64,000 bases of DNA from Desulfobacterales bacterium. Its GTDB lineage: Bacteria > Desulfobacterota > Desulfobacteria > Desulfobacterales > SpSt-501. Of this stretch, positions 60,299 to 64,000 are shown piece by piece (the stretch's first letter is position 1; each line of letters opens with the position of its first letter). Location of the stretch: contig JALOOU010000021.1 in assembly GCA_025454255.1 (NCBI GenBank), positions 1-64,000 of the forward strand, given 5' to 3'. The notes under the pieces were generated by a model. That model did no database searches. It was not told where the DNA came from and saw nothing but the letters and a program-made list of their open reading frames with translations. The translations under genes were made by a program, and so were the position numbers.

Positions 60299-61627
60299 TC
60301 AAGCAGAGGCCGCCGCCATCCTGCGGCAGCCGGCGGCGATGGCCTCGACCCGGCGCATGACCTCTGCCACATCGAACGTCAGCAGGCGCCGGTGGCGCAC
60401 CAGCGGCCTGCCCGCCACCCACACCGCCTCCACATCCGCCCCGGAGGCGGCATACACGACGGCCGAGGCCGGATGGTGCAGGGGGGTCAAGTGCGGCTGT
60501 CGGGTGTCGATGACGATCAGATCCGCCTGTTTGCCGAGCTCGATCGAGCCGATCTCCCGCTCCAGTCCCAGGGCGCGCGCGCCCTCGATGGTGGCCATGC
60601 GAATCGCGCGCTCGGCGGAAATCAGCGTCGGGTCCAAGCCGTCCACCTTGTGGAGCTTGGCCGCCAGGTCCATGGCGGCGAACAGGTCGAGATCGTTGTT
60701 GCTGGCGCAGCCGTCGGTGCCGAGGCCCACGGTGATCCCGGCGGCCAGCATGGCCGCCACCGGCGCGATGCCTGCGCCGAGCTTGAGGTTGCTTTCGGGG
60801 TTGTGCGACACCTTCGCCCCCCGCTCGGCGATGAGATCGATGTCGGCTGCTTCCACCTGCACGCAGTGGACCAGGAGGGTCTGCGGGTCGAGCACGCCGA
60901 TGCGCTCGAGCCATCCGATGGGCGACACGCCGTGCGCGGCCGAAATGAGCTCATGCTCCCGGCAGGTTTCGGCCGCGTGCACCTGGAACAGCAGCCCCAG
61001 CTCCGCGCACAGCCGTTTGGCCGCGACAAGGGTCCGCTCGGAGCAGGTGTAGGGGGAGTGGCAAAAGACCGAGGGGGTGATGGTGCCGGTGCGGCCGAGC
61101 CAGGCGCTCGCGAACTCGCGCGCGGCGCGGATGTTCTCGGCCGGGTCGGCCACGCCCGGCGCCGGGAAGTCGACGACCCCCTGTCCCAGCACCGCGCGCA
61201 GGCCGGCCTCCCGCAGCGCTTCGGCCACGGTGTTTTCGTGAAAATAGCCGTCACAGCAGGTGGTGGTGCCCGAAAGCGCCATCTCGGCGCAGGCGAGCAG
61301 CGCGCCCCAGCGGACGGACGCCGGCGTGATCACCGCCCGCTCGACCGGGAAGATGTGCTCGTTCAGCCAGGCCTCCAGCGGCAGGTCGTCCGCCAGTCCG
61401 CGGAAGAGCGTCATCGGCAGGTGGGTGTGGGTATTGATGAGCCCGGGCATGACGATGCCGCCGCGGGCGTCGCTGAGCTCGCGCGCCGCGGGCAGGGGCG
61501 CGGGTTCGGTTCGCCCGATCGCCGCAATCGTCTCCCCGCGCACCCCGACCCACCCCCCGGCGATGACATCAAAATCCGGGTTGCACGTGAGGATCGTCCC
61601 GTTGTGGATGAGGAGGTCGAAGGCCAT
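60299..61627 (-). CDS. mtaD: amidohydrolase: S-adenosylhomocysteine / methylthioadenosine deaminase-like
   Basis: MPGLINTHTHLPMTLFRGLADDLPLEAWLNEHIFPVE; VHAAET; SHNPESNLKLGAGIAPV; GTDGCASNNDLDLF. Confidence 0.92.
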   Translation of the reverse strand: MAFDLLIHNGTILTCNPDFDVIAGGWVGVRGETIAAIGRTEPAPLPAARELSDARGGIVMPGLINTHTHLPMTLFRGLADDLPLEAWLNEHIFPVERAVITPASVRWGALLACAEMALSGTTTCCDGYFHENTVAEALREAGLRAVLGQGVVDFPAPGVADPAENIRAAREFASAWLGRTGTITPSVFCHSPYTCSERTLVAAKRLCAELGLLFQVHAAETCREHELISAAHGVSPIGWLERIGVLDPQTLLVHCVQVEAADIDLIAERGAKVSHNPESNLKLGAGIAPVAAMLAAGITVGLGTDGCASNNDLDLFAAMDLAAKLHKVDGLDPTLISAERAIRMATIEGARALGLEREIGSIELGKQADLIVIDTRQPHLTPLHHPASAVVYAASGADVEAVWVAGRPLVRHRRLLTFDVAEVMRRVEAIAAGCRRMAAASA

Positions 61628-61693
61628 GGGAAGTCGCTAAGGGAAATGCCTATTATAATGCCTACCGTGCCTAAAATAGTAAGAAAAGGCAGA

Positions 61694-63013
61694 CTACTTC
61701 CTCGCCCGGATGGCGGCCGCCAGGCGATTCACTTCGTCCATCGCCGCTTGCGCATCGAAGGTCAAGATCCGGCGGTCGCGCAGCACGACCCGGCCGGCGA
61801 TCACGACCGTGGCCACGTCGCTTCCGCGCGCGGCGTACACCAGATGGGAGGCCGGGTGGTACATCGGGGTCAGGTGCGGCTTGCGGGTGTCGAGAACGAT
61901 CAGGTCGGCCTGCTTGCCGGCCTCGATCGAGCCGATGCGCTCGCCCAGGCCGAGGGCCCGCGCGCCGTCGATCGTGGCCATGCGCAGGACGGTTTGAGCA
62001 TCCATGACCGTGGGGTCGAGGGTTTGCCCTTTGTGGAGCTTGGCGGCGGTGTCCATCTCCTGGAAGAGGTCGAGATTGTTGTTGCTGGCGGCCCCGTCGG
62101 TGCCGAGCCCCACGCAGATGCCTGCGGCGAGCAAGCGCGGCACCGGGGCGATGCCCGAGGCCAGCTTCATATTGCTCTCCGGGTTGTGGGACACCTTGAC
62201 CGCGTGCGCTTGCAGCAGCCCGATATCATCCTCGGTCAACGCGACGCAATGGCAGGCGAGCACGTTCGGCGCCAGCAGCCCCAGCGCCGCCAGGTGGCCC
62301 ACGGGGGTGCGGCCGTAGCGCGCGATGATCGTCTCCACCTCGCCGCTGGTCTCGGCCAGATGGATCACCATCGGCAGCCCGTGGCGCTGCGCCAGGCGGA
62401 AGGCCCGCTCGAGCAGCTCCGGCCGGCACAGATAGGGCGAGTGGGGCTCGACGGCGACCGAGATCAGCGGGTCGCCGCGGAAGGCATCGATGAGCCGCTG
62501 CGTGCAGGCGAACCCGTTTTCGGCGTCGCCGTAGGCCGGGGAGGGAAAATCGAAGAGCACCTCGCCGACCACGGCGCGCATGCCCGCCTGCTGCGCGGCG
62601 CGGCCGACCGCCGCTGCGAACAGATACATGTCGCAAAAGGTGGTGGTGCCGGAGAGGATCATCTCGGCGCAGGCCAGAAGGGCCCCGCTTCGGACCTGCT
62701 CTGCGTCGAGGCCGGCCTCGGCCGGGAAGATGTGCTCGTTCAGCCAGGCCATCAGCGGCAGGTCGTCCGCCAGGCCCCGGAAAAGGGTCATGGCGGCGTG
62801 GGTGTGGGTGTTCACCAGGCCGGGCATGATGATGCCGCCGCGGGCGTCGATGACCTCGGCGGCCGGCAGGCCGGAGAGCTCCGCCGTTGTGCCGACGGCC
62901 GCGATGCGGCCGTCCCGGACGGCGACGGCGCCGTCCGGGATCACGCGGTTTTCGGCATCCACGGTGAGCAGCAGGCCGCGGTTGAGAACCAGGTCAGCCG
63001 CAGTCGCCGTCAT
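61694..63013 (-). CDS. mtaD: amidohydrolase: S-adenosylhomocysteine / methylthioadenosine deaminase-like (paralogue)
   Basis: MPGLVNTHTHAAMTLFRGLADDLPLMAWLNEHIFPAE; SHNPESNMKLASGIAPV; GTDGAASNNNLDLF. Confidence 0.92.
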   Translation of the reverse strand: MTATAADLVLNRGLLLTVDAENRVIPDGAVAVRDGRIAAVGTTAELSGLPAAEVIDARGGIIMPGLVNTHTHAAMTLFRGLADDLPLMAWLNEHIFPAEAGLDAEQVRSGALLACAEMILSGTTTFCDMYLFAAAVGRAAQQAGMRAVVGEVLFDFPSPAYGDAENGFACTQRLIDAFRGDPLISVAVEPHSPYLCRPELLERAFRLAQRHGLPMVIHLAETSGEVETIIARYGRTPVGHLAALGLLAPNVLACHCVALTEDDIGLLQAHAVKVSHNPESNMKLASGIAPVPRLLAAGICVGLGTDGAASNNNLDLFQEMDTAAKLHKGQTLDPTVMDAQTVLRMATIDGARALGLGERIGSIEAGKQADLIVLDTRKPHLTPMYHPASHLVYAARGSDVATVVIAGRVVLRDRRILTFDAQAAMDEVNRLAAAIRARK

Positions 63014-63833
63014 CGATCGAGTCCAGTATGCGGTTTACAAGCCGCCCCATCCGCGGGGCCGCCTGCCGCGCGGTGGCGATGATCGCATCCACCGAGGCCG
63101 GCTCGGGGCGGTCCGGGTCGTGGACGTTGGTGACCACCGAGAGGCCGAGGACGGCCATCCCGCCGTGGACGGCGGCGATCACCTCCATCACCGTCGAAAA
63201 GCCCACCGCGTCCGCGCCGATGGCTCTCAGGAACCGGATCTCAGCGGGCGTCTCCAGGGAAGGCCCTTTCAGGCCGGCGTAGACTCCGCGGCGCAAGGGG
63301 AGGGTCGCGGCTGCCGCCGCGCGCTCCGCCAGCGACAGGAGGCCCGGGTCGTAGGCGGCCGACATGTCCGGGAACCTGTCCCCCCAGCGCTCTTCGTTGG
63401 GGCCGACCAGCGGGTTTTCGCCGGTCAGGTTGAGGTGGTCGCCGATCAGCATGATATCGCCGGGGCGAAAAGCCGGGTTGAGGCCGCCGGCGGCATTGGT
63501 GACGATGAGGCGGCGCACGCCCATCTCCTGCAGCACCCGGACCGGGAAGACGACCTCGGCCGGCGAGCGCCCCTCGTAGAGGTGGAATCGGCCCTGCAGC
63601 AGCAGGATCGAGCGGCCCTGGACATCCCCCGCCAGGAGTCGGCCGGCATGGGATTCGACTGTGGGCAAGGGAAAGTGCGGGATGGCGTCGTAGTCGAAGG
63701 CCGCGGCCACCTTCAGCCCGGAGAAGGCATCCCCCAAGCCGGTGCCGGCGAGCAGGCCGATGCGGGGGGAGGAGGGGGTCCGCTCCAGCAAAAAGGCGGC
63801 GGCCTGCTTCGCTTTTTCGAGAGGATTCTTCAT
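62994..63833 (-). CDS. purine nucleoside phosphorylase (trimeric PNP/MTAP family)
   Basis: LLAGTGLGDAFSGL, HAGRLLAGDVQGRSILLLQGRFHLYEG, VTNAAGGLNPAFRPGDIMLIGDHLNLTGENPLVG, LKGPSLETPAEIRFL. Confidence 0.94.
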   Translation of the reverse strand: MKNPLEKAKQAAAFLLERTPSSPRIGLLAGTGLGDAFSGLKVAAAFDYDAIPHFPLPTVESHAGRLLAGDVQGRSILLLQGRFHLYEGRSPAEVVFPVRVLQEMGVRRLIVTNAAGGLNPAFRPGDIMLIGDHLNLTGENPLVGPNEERWGDRFPDMSAAYDPGLLSLAERAAAAATLPLRRGVYAGLKGPSLETPAEIRFLRAIGADAVGFSTVMEVIAAVHGGMAVLGLSVVTNVHDPDRPEPASVDAIIATARQAAPRMGRLVNRILDSIDDGDCG

Positions 63834-63854
63834 ATTCGCATCGAACGCCCGGGG

Positions 63855-63883
63855 ATCTTATGTCAGCCCCGCGATCCAGTCAA
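63855..63883 (-). promoter_or_regulatory. sigma-70-type promoter for the PNP-led operon
   Basis: Minus strand TTGACT-N17-TAAGAT, about 22 bp upstream of the PNP ATG (63833). Confidence 0.6.
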
Positions 63884-64000
63884 CTCGAACCTTGCCTCTG
63901 TGCTCCGCAGGCTTGACGCATGCGCGGTTCGGGCCATAGGGGCCATGGTCGGGCCGCCCGCCCGGCGTTGACATTTCTCGGAGGTTGTGGAATAAGGCCA

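Noticed and set aside
60296-63082. 928-aa plus-strand ORF
   Set aside because: Antisense to the two amidohydrolases; its internal similarity simply reflects those paralogues.

Overview
High-GC bacterial chromosome segment, most likely from an anaerobic sulfate-reducing member of the Desulfobacterota (inference from a qrcABCD cluster, an Ahb-type siroheme decarboxylase-like gene, a CooT-like protein and a PEP-CTERM protein). Main contents: (i) a RAYT/Y1-transposase gene with REP-like ends; (ii) a large minus-strand operon controlled by a PrpR-type sigma-54 activator (PrpF-like isomerase, TctCBA transporter, MmgE/PrpD, aconitase, eukaryote-type NADP-IDH, DUF401 permease), with a recognisable -24/-12 promoter; (iii) a GH13 sugar phosphorylase-like enzyme and an orphan ParA/small-partner pair; (iv) housekeeping genes (plsY, an ispH-UbiA fusion, parAB, an M48-TPR protease, EF-G, tRNA-Ala, a PpiD/SurA-like PPIase, a UvrD-type helicase with an apparent frameshift, resB/ccsB); (v) the Qrc menaquinone reductase operon with an extra 56-aa membrane ORF; (vi) murA, comEC, pepA, a B12-type radical SAM protein; (vii) an 11-gene minus-strand operon in which a methylthioadenosine salvage route (PNP, two MtaD-like deaminases, MtnA) encloses a seven-gene redox/signalling cassette (two DRTGG proteins, two HATPases, a PHP protein, a 2Fe-2S thioredoxin-like protein and a degenerate [FeFe]-hydrogenase-like Fe-S protein). 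Reading the intergenic DNA also showed a 126-bp dispersed repeat present twice (about 79% identical, ungapped, opposite orientations) and a second hairpin-type repeat. No rRNA, CRISPR array, prophage or integrase was seen. Product calls come from motif recognition by eye; no database search was run.
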